Positions 24,729-32,257 of a DNA stretch of 64,000 nt are shown here, in pieces (within the stretch, counting starts at the first letter, position 1; the number at the start of each line of letters is the position of its first letter). The stretch lies in assembly GCA_017744365.1 (NCBI GenBank), contig JAGIBL010000001.1, positions 1 to 64,000 on the forward strand, in the 5' to 3' direction. The DNA is from Nocardioidaceae bacterium. GTDB lineage: Bacteria > Actinomycetota > Actinomycetes > Propionibacteriales > Nocardioidaceae. Both the position numbers and the translations under genes were made by a program. Under the pieces are notes generated by a model. It saw only the letters and a program-made list of their open reading frames with translations, did no database searches and was not told the origin of the DNA.

Positions 24729-26198
24729 GTGCCCACCCTGCCCGAGATCGCCCGCGCCCAGACCGACCTCGGCGCCGACGACATCGCCTGGCTCGCGCTG
24801 CTGCAGGCAGACTGGCAGATCATCGCGGACCTGTCCTTCGCCGACCTGGTGCTCTGGCTGCCGGGCCGCGACGGCGGTGGGCTGTGGGCGGCCGGGCAGA
24901 TGCGTCCGACCACCGGCCCGACCGCCTTGATCGACGACGTGGTCGGCACCTTCGTGCCCGCCGGCCGGCGCCCGCTGCTCGACGCGGCGCTGCGCGACGG
25001 CCGGATCGCGCGCGAGGGCGACCCGGAGTGGCGCGACGACGTGCCGGTCCGCGTCGAGGCCATTCCCGTACGACGGGCAGGCCGGGTGATCGCCGTGGTC
25101 GGGCGCAACACCAACCTGCACGGTGTCCGGACCCCGAGCCGGCTCGAGCTCTCCTACCTGCAGACCGCCAGCGAGCTGACCCAGATGATCGCGCGCGGCA
25201 GCTTCCCGTACCCGGGCCAGCGCTCCGACCACGCCGACTCCCCGCGGGTGGGGGACGGGTTCGTGCGTATCGACGCCAGCGGCAAGGTCGTCTACGCCAG
25301 CCCGAACGCGCTCTCGGTCTACCGACGGCTCGGCCACGGCGGCGACCTCACCGACCAGGACCTGGCCGAGGTGACCCGCGCCCTGGTTCCGGCGGCGATG
25401 CGTCCCGACGAGGAGACGATCAGCGCGGTGCTGGGCGCCCGGATGCCACGCGACGTCGAGCTCGGCAACGGCGCCACCACGCTGATCCTGCGGTCGATCC
25501 CGCTGCGGCCCGAGGGCGAGCTGACCGGCGGGCTGATCCTGCTGCGCGACGTGACCGACCTGCGCAGCCGCGACCGCGAGCTGGTCACCAAGGACGCCAC
25601 CATCCGCGAGATCCACCACCGGGTGAAGAACAACCTGCAGACGGTGGCCGCGCTGCTGCGGCTGCAGGCGCGCCGGATCGGCTCGGTCAGCGGCCGGGAG
25701 GCGCTGGAGGAGGCGGTCCGGCGGGTGGGCGCGATCGCGGTGGTGCACGAGACGCTCAGCCAGACCTACGAGGAGGCGGTCCCGTTCGACGCGGTCGCCG
25801 ACCAGCTGATCGGCCTGGTCAGCGAGGTGGGCGCGCACGCGGGGTCGGTGCGCCTGCGTCGTACGGGCAGCTTCGGGGTGGTGGCCTCGGAGACGGCCAC
25901 CCCGCTCGCGATGGTGCTCACCGAGATCCTGCAGAACGCGATGGAGCACGGCTACCCCGAAGCGCGCTCGGGCGCGGTCGAGGTGGTCGCCGAGCCCGGC
26001 TACCGGGAGCTGGTGGTGCGCGTCGAGGACGACGGCATCGGGCTGCCCGAGGACTTCGACGCGAGCGCGACCAGCAGCCTGGGGCTCTCGATCGTGCGGA
26101 CGCTGGTCGGGGAGCTCGGCGGCTCGCTGGCGATCGGACCGCGTCCCGGCGGGGGGACCTCGGTGCGGTTCACGGTCGCCGCACGGGCGACCCGCTGA
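24729..26198 (+). CDS. pdtaS: PdtaS-type sensor histidine kinase
   Basis: A 489-residue cytosolic kinase. An N-terminal GAF domain (about 10-150) and a PAS domain (about 175-280) precede a HisKA_2 motif EIHHRVKNNLQTVAALLRLQARR, with the acceptor His at about residue 296-297, and a HATPase domain (DDGIGLPEDF, SLGLSIVRTLVGELGGSL). No membrane helices occur. In mycobacteria PdtaS phosphorylates the ANTAR-domain, RNA-binding regulator PdtaR; that partner is not in the window. The GTG at 24729 is set by TACGCT at 24717-24722. As in M. tuberculosis, it lies tail-to-tail with whiB1. Confidence 0.92.
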   Translation: MPTLPEIARAQTDLGADDIAWLALLQADWQIIADLSFADLVLWLPGRDGGGLWAAGQMRPTTGPTALIDDVVGTFVPAGRRPLLDAALRDGRIAREGDPEWRDDVPVRVEAIPVRRAGRVIAVVGRNTNLHGVRTPSRLELSYLQTASELTQMIARGSFPYPGQRSDHADSPRVGDGFVRIDASGKVVYASPNALSVYRRLGHGGDLTDQDLAEVTRALVPAAMRPDEETISAVLGARMPRDVELGNGATTLILRSIPLRPEGELTGGLILLRDVTDLRSRDRELVTKDATIREIHHRVKNNLQTVAALLRLQARRIGSVSGREALEEAVRRVGAIAVVHETLSQTYEEAVPFDAVADQLIGLVSEVGAHAGSVRLRRTGSFGVVASETATPLAMVLTEILQNAMEHGYPEARSGAVEVVAEPGYRELVVRVEDDGIGLPEDFDASATSSLGLSIVRTLVGELGGSLAIGPRPGGGTSVRFTVAARATR

Positions 26199-26205
26199 CG
26201 CAGGA

Positions 26206-26457
26206 TCAGGCGGTGCGGACCCGCGCCCGGGCGTTGCGCCGCTTGAGCGCGCGGCGCTCGTCCTCGCTCAGACCGCCCCAGACCCCGTGGTCCTGACCCG
26301 CTTCCAGCGCCCAGGCAAGGCACTGCTCGCGCACCTCGCAGCGACGGCACACCTGCTTGGCCTCCTCGATCTGGAGGATGGCCGGACCGGTGTTGCCGAT
26401 CGGGAAGAACAGCTCCGGGTCTTCGTCGAGACACGCAGAGCGGTGGCGCCAATCCAC
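26206..26457 (-). CDS. whiB1: WhiB1-type iron-sulfur regulator
   Basis: An 83-residue WhiB protein very close to mycobacterial WhiB1. Four cluster-binding Cys are present (one in RHRSACLDEDPELFFP, then CRRC and EQC), followed by the GVWGG turn and the basic tail RRALKRRNARARVRT that contacts DNA. WhiB1 binds the housekeeping sigma factor and its [4Fe-4S] cluster reacts with nitric oxide. The GTG start is supported by an AGGAG eight bases upstream and by homologue length; an ATG 42 bases earlier would bury a CRP-like site (26485-26500) in the coding region. Confidence 0.92.
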   Translation of the reverse strand: MDWRHRSACLDEDPELFFPIGNTGPAILQIEEAKQVCRRCEVREQCLAWALEAGQDHGVWGGLSEDERRALKRRNARARVRTA

Positions 26458-26484
26458 GGCGGGGACTCCTGTTTCTAGCAGCGT

Positions 26485-26500
26485 TGTGAACGAATTCACG
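26485..26500. promoter_or_regulatory. CRP-like binding site upstream of whiB1
   Basis: TGTGA-N6-TCACG, with GTGAA and TTCAC half-sites on either side of CGAA. It matches the CRP consensus TGTGA-N6-TCACA at nine of ten conserved positions. It lies 28-43 bp upstream of the chosen whiB1 start. Mycobacterial whiB1 is a known Crp target, which makes the site more credible. Its closeness to the start suggests it would overlap the core promoter. Confidence 0.55.
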
Positions 26501-26671
26501 AGGTCGGACCCGGCTCCGGGCCGAGATGGTCCGGGGCAGGGGGGCGTACTACGTCGGTCGATCAGGCGCAGTTACCCCACGATGCTGTCAACATCCACGC
26601 CCGGGCACAAGAGGTCAGCGTGGTCAGGTTGGTCACAAACGCCGGATTCACCCCCGGCTACCCTCCGTGTC

Positions 26672-27079
26672 GTGACTTCCCGCCCCGTGCCCCCGCCGCT
26701 CCTGGTCGCCGCCGCCCTCGTCCTGGTCGAAGGGCTGGTCGCGGTGATCTTCGGGGTCGCCGAGCTGGCCGACCTGGACGCCAAGCGGGTGGCGATGGGG
26801 GTGACCACCGCCGGCTTCTTCGTGGTCCTCGGGGTGGCCCTCGGGCTGTGCGCGTGGGGGCTGCGGGCGCTGCGCACCTGGGCGCGCGGGCCGGTGCTGC
26901 TCACCCAGCTGATCGCGCTCGGCCTGGCCTGGAACTTCCGCGGTGGCGAGACCTGGGGGATCTCCGTGGCGCTCGTCATCCCGGCGCTCGTGGTGCTGGC
27001 GGGGATGCTGCACCCGGCCACGATGGCGGCGCTCGAGGGCGAGGACGAGCGCGAGAGCGAGAACGGGGACCGCGACTAG
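26672..27079 (+). CDS. Four-helix integral membrane protein, unknown function
   Basis: A 135-residue protein with four hydrophobic helices (about residues 8-30, 40-62, 68-88 and 97-117) and a short acidic tail. It resembles the small membrane proteins found beside whiB1 in mycobacteria, but no function is known. The GTG start has TACCCT at 26659-26664 seven bases upstream and no Shine-Dalgarno sequence. Its stop codon overlaps the convergent sigF stop by four bases. Confidence 0.75.
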   Translation: MTSRPVPPPLLVAAALVLVEGLVAVIFGVAELADLDAKRVAMGVTTAGFFVVLGVALGLCAWGLRALRTWARGPVLLTQLIALGLAWNFRGGETWGISVALVIPALVVLAGMLHPATMAALEGEDERESENGDRD

Positions 27080-27840
27080 TCGATCGAGTCGCGCAGCCGG
27101 CGCAGCGTCTGGCTGAGCAGCCGGGAGACGTGCATCTGGGAGATGCCGATCTCCTCGGCGATCTGGGACTGGGTCTTCTGGTGGAAGAACCGCAGCACCA
27201 GGATCCGGCGCTCGCGGACCGGCAGGCTCTCCAGCAGCGGGCGCAGCGACTCGCGGATCTCGACGTGCTCGAGGCCGAAGTCGTCGGCGCCCATCGTCTC
27301 CAGCATCGAGGCGCCCTCGCCGTCCTCACCGGCGTCCAGGGACAGGGTCGCGTAGGCGTGCGCCGACTCGAGCCCCTCGAGCACCTCCTCGATGCCGAGG
27401 TCGAGCCGCTCGGCGATCTCGCGCGGCGTCGGGGAGCGGCCCAGCGACTGGCTCAGGTCGGCCGTGGTGGTGCTGATCGCCATCCGCAGCTCCTGCAGCC
27501 GCCGCGGTACCCGGATCGCCCAGCCCTTGTCGCGGAAGTGGCGCTTGATCTCGCCGAGGATCGTCGGGGTGGCGTACGTCGAGAACTCCACACCCCGGGC
27601 TGCGTCGAAACGGTCCACGGCCTTGATGAGCCCGATGGTGCCCACCTGGACCAGGTCCTCCAGCGGCTCGCCGCGGTTGCCGAACCGGCGGGCGCAGTGC
27701 TCGACCAGCGGCAGGTGCAGCTCGATCAGCGCGCCCCGTGCCTGCTCGCGCGCGTCGACGGTGCGCGCGTCCGCCATCTCCGCGAAGAGCGCGGCGCTGC
27801 GCTCCCGCGGCGTACCGCCGTTCTCGGGCCCTTCGAACAT
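27076..27840 (-). CDS. sigF: SigF/SigB-family RNA polymerase sigma factor
   Basis: A 254-residue group 3 sigma factor with regions 2, 3 and 4 but no region 1.1. Region 2 shows LIELHLPLVEHCARRFGNRGEPLEDLVQVGTIGLIKAVDRFD and GVEFSTYATPTILGEIKRHFRDKGW; region 4 ends with SQIAEEIGISQMHVSRLLSQTLRRLR. Such factors control general stress, stationary-phase or sporulation-like responses. The cognate anti-sigma kinase gene is immediately upstream with a two-base gap, the usual RsbW-SigB/UsfX-SigF order, so they form one operon. Confidence 0.92.
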   Translation of the reverse strand: MFEGPENGGTPRERSAALFAEMADARTVDAREQARGALIELHLPLVEHCARRFGNRGEPLEDLVQVGTIGLIKAVDRFDAARGVEFSTYATPTILGEIKRHFRDKGWAIRVPRRLQELRMAISTTTADLSQSLGRSPTPREIAERLDLGIEEVLEGLESAHAYATLSLDAGEDGEGASMLETMGADDFGLEHVEIRESLRPLLESLPVRERRILVLRFFHQKTQSQIAEEIGISQMHVSRLLSQTLRRLRDSID

Positions 27841-27842
27841 GC

Positions 27843-28226
27843 TCAGACCGTCGTGGCCGCGGCGTTCCTGGACACGGCGAGGCGGACCACGACGCGTCCG
27901 TCGGCGAGGTCCCCGCTGACGTCCTCGGCCGTGCTGGTCAGCACCTGCCAGGCGAAGGAGGCCGGATCCGGCGGGGTGTCGCGCGAGGTGTCGGCGCTGA
28001 CGTGCACCTCGATCCGGTCGGGGGACAGATGGAAGGCCGCCTCCAGGCTGCCTCCGGGGGCGGCGCCGTTCAGGGTCAGCGCGCACGCCTCGCCGACGGC
28101 CATCCTCAGGTCCTCGATGTCGTCGAGGGTGAAGTCGAGACGGGCGGCGATCGCGGCAGTCGCCATCCGGACGACCGCGACGTAGGCGGTGTCGGCAGGG
28201 ACGCGGACCTCGGCGTCGGGGTGCAT
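27843..28226 (-). CDS. rsbW: Anti-sigma F factor (RsbW/UsfX-type ATP-binding protein)
   Basis: A 127-residue GHKL-fold protein. The N-box-like DIEDLRMAVGEACALTLNGA corresponds to the region that binds ATP-Mg in SpoIIAB, RsbW and UsfX. Such proteins hold their sigma factor until an anti-anti-sigma protein takes over. No antagonist gene is nearby, so control must come from elsewhere. TAGGCT (minus strand, 28234-28239) seven bases before the ATG suggests a leaderless promoter for the rsbW-sigF pair. Confidence 0.87.
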   Translation of the reverse strand: MHPDAEVRVPADTAYVAVVRMATAAIAARLDFTLDDIEDLRMAVGEACALTLNGAAPGGSLEAAFHLSPDRIEVHVSADTSRDTPPDPASFAWQVLTSTAEDVSGDLADGRVVVRLAVSRNAAATTV

Positions 28227-28241
28227 GGGATCGAGCCTAAG

Positions 28242-28277
28242 CGAACGGGGCGCGGCCGGTCGGCCGCGCCCCGTTCG
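28242..28277. terminator. 16-bp perfect hairpin downstream of sodN
   Basis: A perfect 16-bp GC-rich stem (28242-28257 with 28262-28277) closed by a four-base loop. On the minus strand it follows sodN and precedes rsbW, so it most likely ends the sodN transcript. No U tract follows. Confidence 0.8.
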
Positions 28278-28285
28278 TCCGGTAT

Positions 28286-28309
28286 CAAGAAGGCCGTCAG
28301 GCCTTCTTG
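28286..28309. terminator. 10-bp hairpin with the sodN stop codon in its loop
   Basis: CAAGAAGGCC and GGCCTTCTTG pair perfectly around a four-base loop that contains the sodN stop codon (28297-28299). The last codons of sodN form one arm. It may stabilise the mRNA 3' end or act with the next hairpin (28242-28277). Confidence 0.65.
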
Positions 28310-28698
28310 GTCTCCCAGAAGATCGCCGCGATCTCGTCGATCTTCGCGAGCAGCTGGTCGGCCACCTCGGGGTCGAGGGTGCCCTTGGTGCCGGCGGCAC
28401 CGGCGAGCTTGGTCGCCTCGTTCACGAGCTGGTGCAGCTGCGGGTACTTCTCGAAGTGCGGGGGCTTGAAGTAGTCGGTCCACAGCACCCACAGGTGGTG
28501 CTTGACCAGCTCCGAGCGCTGCTCCTTGATCAGGATGGCGCGGGTGCGGAAGTCGGGGTCGTCGCTGTCGAGGGCCTTGGCGATGACGGCCTTGACCGAC
28601 TCGGCCTCGATGCGGGCCTGGGCCGGGTCGTAGACACCGCACGGCAGGTCGCAGTGCGCGGAGACCTCGACGGTGGGTGCGAACAGTCGCGCGAACAT
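28297..28698 (-). CDS. sodN: Nickel superoxide dismutase
   Basis: A 133-residue Ni-SOD precursor. A 14-residue leader is followed by the nickel hook, HCDLPCGVY; after cleavage His15 becomes residue 1 and, with Cys2 and Cys6, holds nickel. The rest is the four-helix bundle. It dismutates superoxide in the cytoplasm. The maturation protease gene is divergent, 54 bp away. GAGAGGA supplies the ribosome site. Ni-SOD genes are usually under the nickel regulator Nur, but I could not see a convincing Nur box. Confidence 0.96.
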   Translation of the reverse strand: MFARLFAPTVEVSAHCDLPCGVYDPAQARIEAESVKAVIAKALDSDDPDFRTRAILIKEQRSELVKHHLWVLWTDYFKPPHFEKYPQLHQLVNEATKLAGAAGTKGTLDPEVADQLLAKIDEIAAIFWETKKA

Positions 28699-28752
28699 CT
28701 TCGTCCTCTCTCGGATGGATCACTCGATGGTGCGGTTGCGACACTACTCCGC

Positions 28753-29079
28753 GTGCAGCAGCAGCGACGCTGGGGTCTCGCCGTGGTCAAGGGCCGGTCG
28801 ATGACCCCGACCCTCCGGCCGGGCGACCGGCTGCTCGTCGACTACCGGCGCACCCCGGTCGCCGGCGACCTGGTCCTGGCCCGGTTCCCGGACGGAGCGC
28901 TGGTCGTCAAGCGCGCGGTCCGAGCCCAGCCGACGGCCTCGGGACGGTCGGGGTGGTACCTGCTCAGCGACAACCCCGACGAGGGCGTCGACTCCCGGCA
29001 CCGGGGCCCGCTGCCCGCGGACACCGTGCTCGCCGTCGTACGGCGCCGGGTCTGGCCCTGGCGCAAGCGCTCTGTCTGA
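28753..29079 (+). CDS. sodX: Ni-SOD maturation protease SodX
   Basis: A 108-residue S26-type peptidase without a membrane helix. The Ser-Lys dyad is Ser16 in GRSMTPTLRPGD and Lys53 in GALVVKRAV. Small cytosolic enzymes of this type remove the SodN leader so nickel can bind. The gene is divergent from sodN, the common arrangement. The GTG start gives the expected length; no clear Shine-Dalgarno sequence is present. Confidence 0.9.
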   Translation: MQQQRRWGLAVVKGRSMTPTLRPGDRLLVDYRRTPVAGDLVLARFPDGALVVKRAVRAQPTASGRSGWYLLSDNPDEGVDSRHRGPLPADTVLAVVRRRVWPWRKRSV

Positions 29080-29258
29080 TCCGCCACATTCACCGGGCCG
29101 ATCCGCGTCGTTCATCCGACCTGTGAGACGATGGGCCCCGGGTCACCCCCGTCGGACTGGCACTCCACCGACTCACGCAAGGTCGGCGTCGAGCAGCCTC
29201 AGCGCCTCCGCACTCAGCACGACCCTTGCTTCCCCGATGTCACGAGAGAGCCAACCTC

Positions 29259-30473
29259 ATGGTTGCATTTGACCCGATGCCTGATCTGGAACCCGAGGCC
29301 GACGCCGAGCCCACGCGCGCGCAGGACCCCGTCTTCGAGCTGCACGCCGGCGGCAAGATGGAGATCGCCTCGACCGTCGCCCTGAACGGTCCCGCCGAGC
29401 TGTCGCTGGCGTACACCCCGGGCGTGGCCCGGGTCTGCGAGGCCATCGCCGAGGACCCGTCGATCTACGGCGAGTACACCTGGACCGCGAACACCGTCGC
29501 GGTCGTCACCGACGGCACCGCCGTGCTCGGTCTCGGCGACATCGGCCCCCGGGCCGCGATGCCGGTGATGGAGGGCAAGGCCGTGCTGTTCAAGCAGTTC
29601 GGCGGCATCGACGCGATCCCGATCTGCCTGGACACCACCGACGTCGACGAGATCGTCGAGACGGTGGCCCGGATGGCGCCCAGCTTCGGCGGCATCAACC
29701 TGGAGGACATCTCCGCGCCGCGCTGCTTCGAGGTCGAGGAGCGGCTCAAGCAGCGCCTGGACATCCCGGTCTTCCACGACGACCAGCACGGCACCGCCGT
29801 GGTCTCGCTGGCCGCGCTCGAGAACGCGATGAAGCTGACCGGCAAGTACCACGACACCGTGCGCATCGTCGTCTCCGGCGCGGGTGCGGCCGGTGTCGCA
29901 GTCACCCGGATCCTGCTCGCCGCCGGCTACCGCGACATCGCCGTCGTCGACCGCGCCGGCGTGCTGCACCGCGACCGCGACGACCTCAACCCGGTCAAGC
30001 GCGCGCTGGCCGCCGAGACCGCCGACACCACCGGCCGGTGGGGCTCGCTGGCCGCGGTGATGGACGGCGCCGACGTCTACATCGGTCTCTCCGGCGGCTC
30101 GGTGCCCGAGGACGTGGTCGCCTCGATGGCCCCCGAGCCGATCATCTTCGGGCTTGCGAACCCGACACCCGAGGTGCACCCCGACCTGGCGCACAAGTAC
30201 GCCCGCGTGGTCGCCACCGGCCGCTCGGACTTCCCGAACCAGATCAACAACGTGCTCGCCTTCCCGGGCATCTTCCGGGGCGCCTTCGACGCGCGCGCGA
30301 CCGCCATCACCGAGGGCATGAAGCTGGCCGCCGCGCAGGCGCTGGCCGCGATCGTCGCCGACGACCTGCGCGAGGACCTCATCATCCCCTCGCCCTTCGA
30401 CCCGCGGGTCGGCCCGTCGGTGGCAAGCGCCGTTGCCGAGGCCGCTCGCCGGGACGGAGTTGCTCGGCGGTAG
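29259..30473 (+). CDS. NAD(P)-dependent malic enzyme (decarboxylating)
   Basis: A 404-residue malic enzyme that converts malate to pyruvate and carbon dioxide. The N-terminal catalytic part includes [49 protein letters not shown] and [13 protein letters not shown]; the Rossmann part includes [17 protein letters not shown]. The size and sequence fit the short bacterial type without a phosphotransacetylase domain. The ATG has GAGAG upstream. The 179-bp gap before it probably holds its promoter. Cofactor preference cannot be read with confidence. Confidence 0.93.
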   Translation: MVAFDPMPDLEPEADAEPTRAQDPVFELHAGGKMEIASTVALNGPAELSLAYTPGVARVCEAIAEDPSIYGEYTWTANTVAVVTDGTAVLGLGDIGPRAAMPVMEGKAVLFKQFGGIDAIPICLDTTDVDEIVETVARMAPSFGGINLEDISAPRCFEVEERLKQRLDIPVFHDDQHGTAVVSLAALENAMKLTGKYHDTVRIVVSGAGAAGVAVTRILLAAGYRDIAVVDRAGVLHRDRDDLNPVKRALAAETADTTGRWGSLAAVMDGADVYIGLSGGSVPEDVVASMAPEPIIFGLANPTPEVHPDLAHKYARVVATGRSDFPNQINNVLAFPGIFRGAFDARATAITEGMKLAAAQALAAIVADDLREDLIIPSPFDPRVGPSVASAVAEAARRDGVARR

Positions 30474-30483
30474 CGTCGGCCGC

Positions 30484-31452
30484 ATGTTCGCCGTCTACGC
30501 CTCCACGTTCAACGCCGACGACCCGCTGTCCGCCCTCGTGGTGGGCGAGCGCCCGGACCCGGAGGTCCCGGCCGGCTGGACCCGGGTGCAGGTCAAGGCC
30601 GCCTCGCTGAACCACCACGACCTGTGGTCGCTGCGTGGCGTCGGCCTGCGTGAGGAACAGCTCCCGATGATCCTCGGCTGCGACGCCGCCGGCCTGGACG
30701 AGGACGGCAACGAGGTCGTCGTGCACGCTGTCATCAACGACCCGTCCTGGACCGGCGACCAGACCCTGGACCCGAAGCGCTCGCTGCTCTCCGAGCGGCA
30801 CCAGGGCACCTTCGCGGACTACGTGGTGGTGCCGAAGGCGAACGTGATCCCGAAGCCGGCCTCGCTCTCCTTCGCCGAGGCGGCCACGCTGCCGACCGCC
30901 TGGCTCACGGCGTACCGGATGCTGTTCACCCGCGGGAACCTCAAGCCCGGCGACACGGTGCTGGTGCAGGGTGCCGGCGGCGGGGTGGCGACCGCGCTCA
31001 TCATGCTTGCCCGCGCGGGTGGGCTGCGCGTCCTGGCCACCAGCCGTGACGAGGCCAAGCGCGCCCGGGCCCTGGAGATCGGCGCCCACGAGGTGTACGA
31101 GTCCGGCGCCCGGCTGCCGGTCAAGGTGGACGCGGCGATGGAGACCGTCGGCCGGGCCACCTGGTCGCACTCGATCCGCGCGCTGCGCCCGGGCGGCTCG
31201 ATCGTGATCTCCGGGACGACCTCGGGCCCGAACCTGGACGACGCCGAGCTCACCCGCATCTTCTTCCTGCAGCTGCAGGTGATCGGCTCGACCATGGGCA
31301 CCTCCTCCGAGCTCGCCTCGCTGGTGAGTCTGCTCGACGCCACCGACACCCGGCCGCTGATCGACCGCGAGCTGCCGATGGAGGACGCCCGCGACGGCTT
31401 CGCCGCGATGGCCTCCGGCGACCTGTTCGGCAAGGTCGTCTTCACGCGGTGA
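30484..31452 (+). CDS. Zinc-type alcohol dehydrogenase/quinone oxidoreductase family protein
   Basis: A 322-residue MDR-family oxidoreductase. NHHDLWSLRG and GCDAAG mark the GroES-like domain; VLVQGAGGGVATALIMLARAGGLRVLATSRDEAK is the NADPH-binding Rossmann motif. The structural-zinc Cys cluster is absent, which suggests a quinone-oxidoreductase-like or enoyl-reductase member. The start is supported by TAGCGT at 30471-30476, seven bases before the ATG. The next gene overlaps by four bases. Confidence 0.85.
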   Translation: MFAVYASTFNADDPLSALVVGERPDPEVPAGWTRVQVKAASLNHHDLWSLRGVGLREEQLPMILGCDAAGLDEDGNEVVVHAVINDPSWTGDQTLDPKRSLLSERHQGTFADYVVVPKANVIPKPASLSFAEAATLPTAWLTAYRMLFTRGNLKPGDTVLVQGAGGGVATALIMLARAGGLRVLATSRDEAKRARALEIGAHEVYESGARLPVKVDAAMETVGRATWSHSIRALRPGGSIVISGTTSGPNLDDAELTRIFFLQLQVIGSTMGTSSELASLVSLLDATDTRPLIDRELPMEDARDGFAAMASGDLFGKVVFTR

Positions 31453-32081
31453 GGGTGCACCTCGTCACCGGCGCCGGCTCCGGGATCGGCCTGGCGCTGG
31501 CGGACCGGCTCGAGGCCCGCGGCGACAGGGTGCTCAGGCTGACCCGCGACGTCGTCGACCTCGCCGACGCGGACGCCGTACGACGCTGGGCCGACGGCCT
31601 CGGCGAGACCCGGCTGGACTCGGTGAGCCACGTCGCCGGCACCGTGGACCTGGGCACCGTCGCCGACCTGGACCTGGCCGCCTGGCGCCGGCAGCTGGAC
31701 GTGAACCTGACCGCCCCGGCGGTGCTGACGGCTGCTCTGCTGCCGGCTCTGCGCGCCGCCCGGGGGACCGTGGTCCTGGTGAACTCCTCGGCGGGCCTGA
31801 CCGCGCACGCCGGCTGGTCGGCCTACGCGGCCTCGAAGTACGGCCTGCGCGCGCTCGCGGACACGCTGCGCGCCGAGGAGGCCGAGCACGGCGTCCGGGT
31901 GACGACGGTGTTCCCGAGCCGGACCGCGACCCCGATGCAGGAGAAGGTGCACGAGCAGGAGGGGCGGACCTACGACTCCAGCCGGTGGATCCGGCCGGAG
32001 ACCGTGGTGGAGGCGATCGTGCACGTGCTCGACCTGCCCGCGGACGCGACCATCCCGGAGCTGGTGATCCGGCCCCGCTGA
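31449..32081 (+). CDS. Short-chain dehydrogenase/reductase
   Basis: A 210-residue classical SDR. TGAGSGIG binds the nicotinamide cofactor, and Ser in VNSSAG with YAASK supplies the catalytic Ser-Tyr-Lys. The length is at the short end of the family. The GTG overlaps the preceding dehydrogenase stop (GTGA), so the two redox enzymes are coupled and may act in one pathway. The substrate is unknown. Confidence 0.88.
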   Translation: MRVHLVTGAGSGIGLALADRLEARGDRVLRLTRDVVDLADADAVRRWADGLGETRLDSVSHVAGTVDLGTVADLDLAAWRRQLDVNLTAPAVLTAALLPALRAARGTVVLVNSSAGLTAHAGWSAYAASKYGLRALADTLRAEEAEHGVRVTTVFPSRTATPMQEKVHEQEGRTYDSSRWIRPETVVEAIVHVLDLPADATIPELVIRPR

Positions 32082-32126
32082 GCAGCTCGTCGGGCACGCG
32101 CGTCCGGCATTCGAAAAACTGTTCGA

Positions 32127-32152
32127 GGAATGTCGGTGGGGTCCTCTAGGTT
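32127..32152 (+). promoter_or_regulatory. Candidate SigR-type promoter for the downstream MFS gene
   Basis: GGAAT at 32127-32131 and GTT at 32150-32152 with an exact 18-base spacer, as in the sigR promoter at 20456-20481. It would start transcription near 32159, about 100 nt before the transporter ATG. Chance matches of this 8-base pattern are possible in 64 kb, so the assignment is moderate. Confidence 0.5.
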
Positions 32153-32257
32153 CTTTTTCAGTCGCCGGTGTCGTAAACGCCTCGCCTGGTTCGTCGTCTG
32201 GGTGAGAAGAGGTTGATGGCGGCGCGACACCGCCCTGATCTACGAAGGACTTCACAG

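Noticed and set aside
28699-28752. A Nur (nickel) operator between sodN and sodX
   Set aside because: No convincing inverted TTGC-type repeat is visible in the 54-bp gap.
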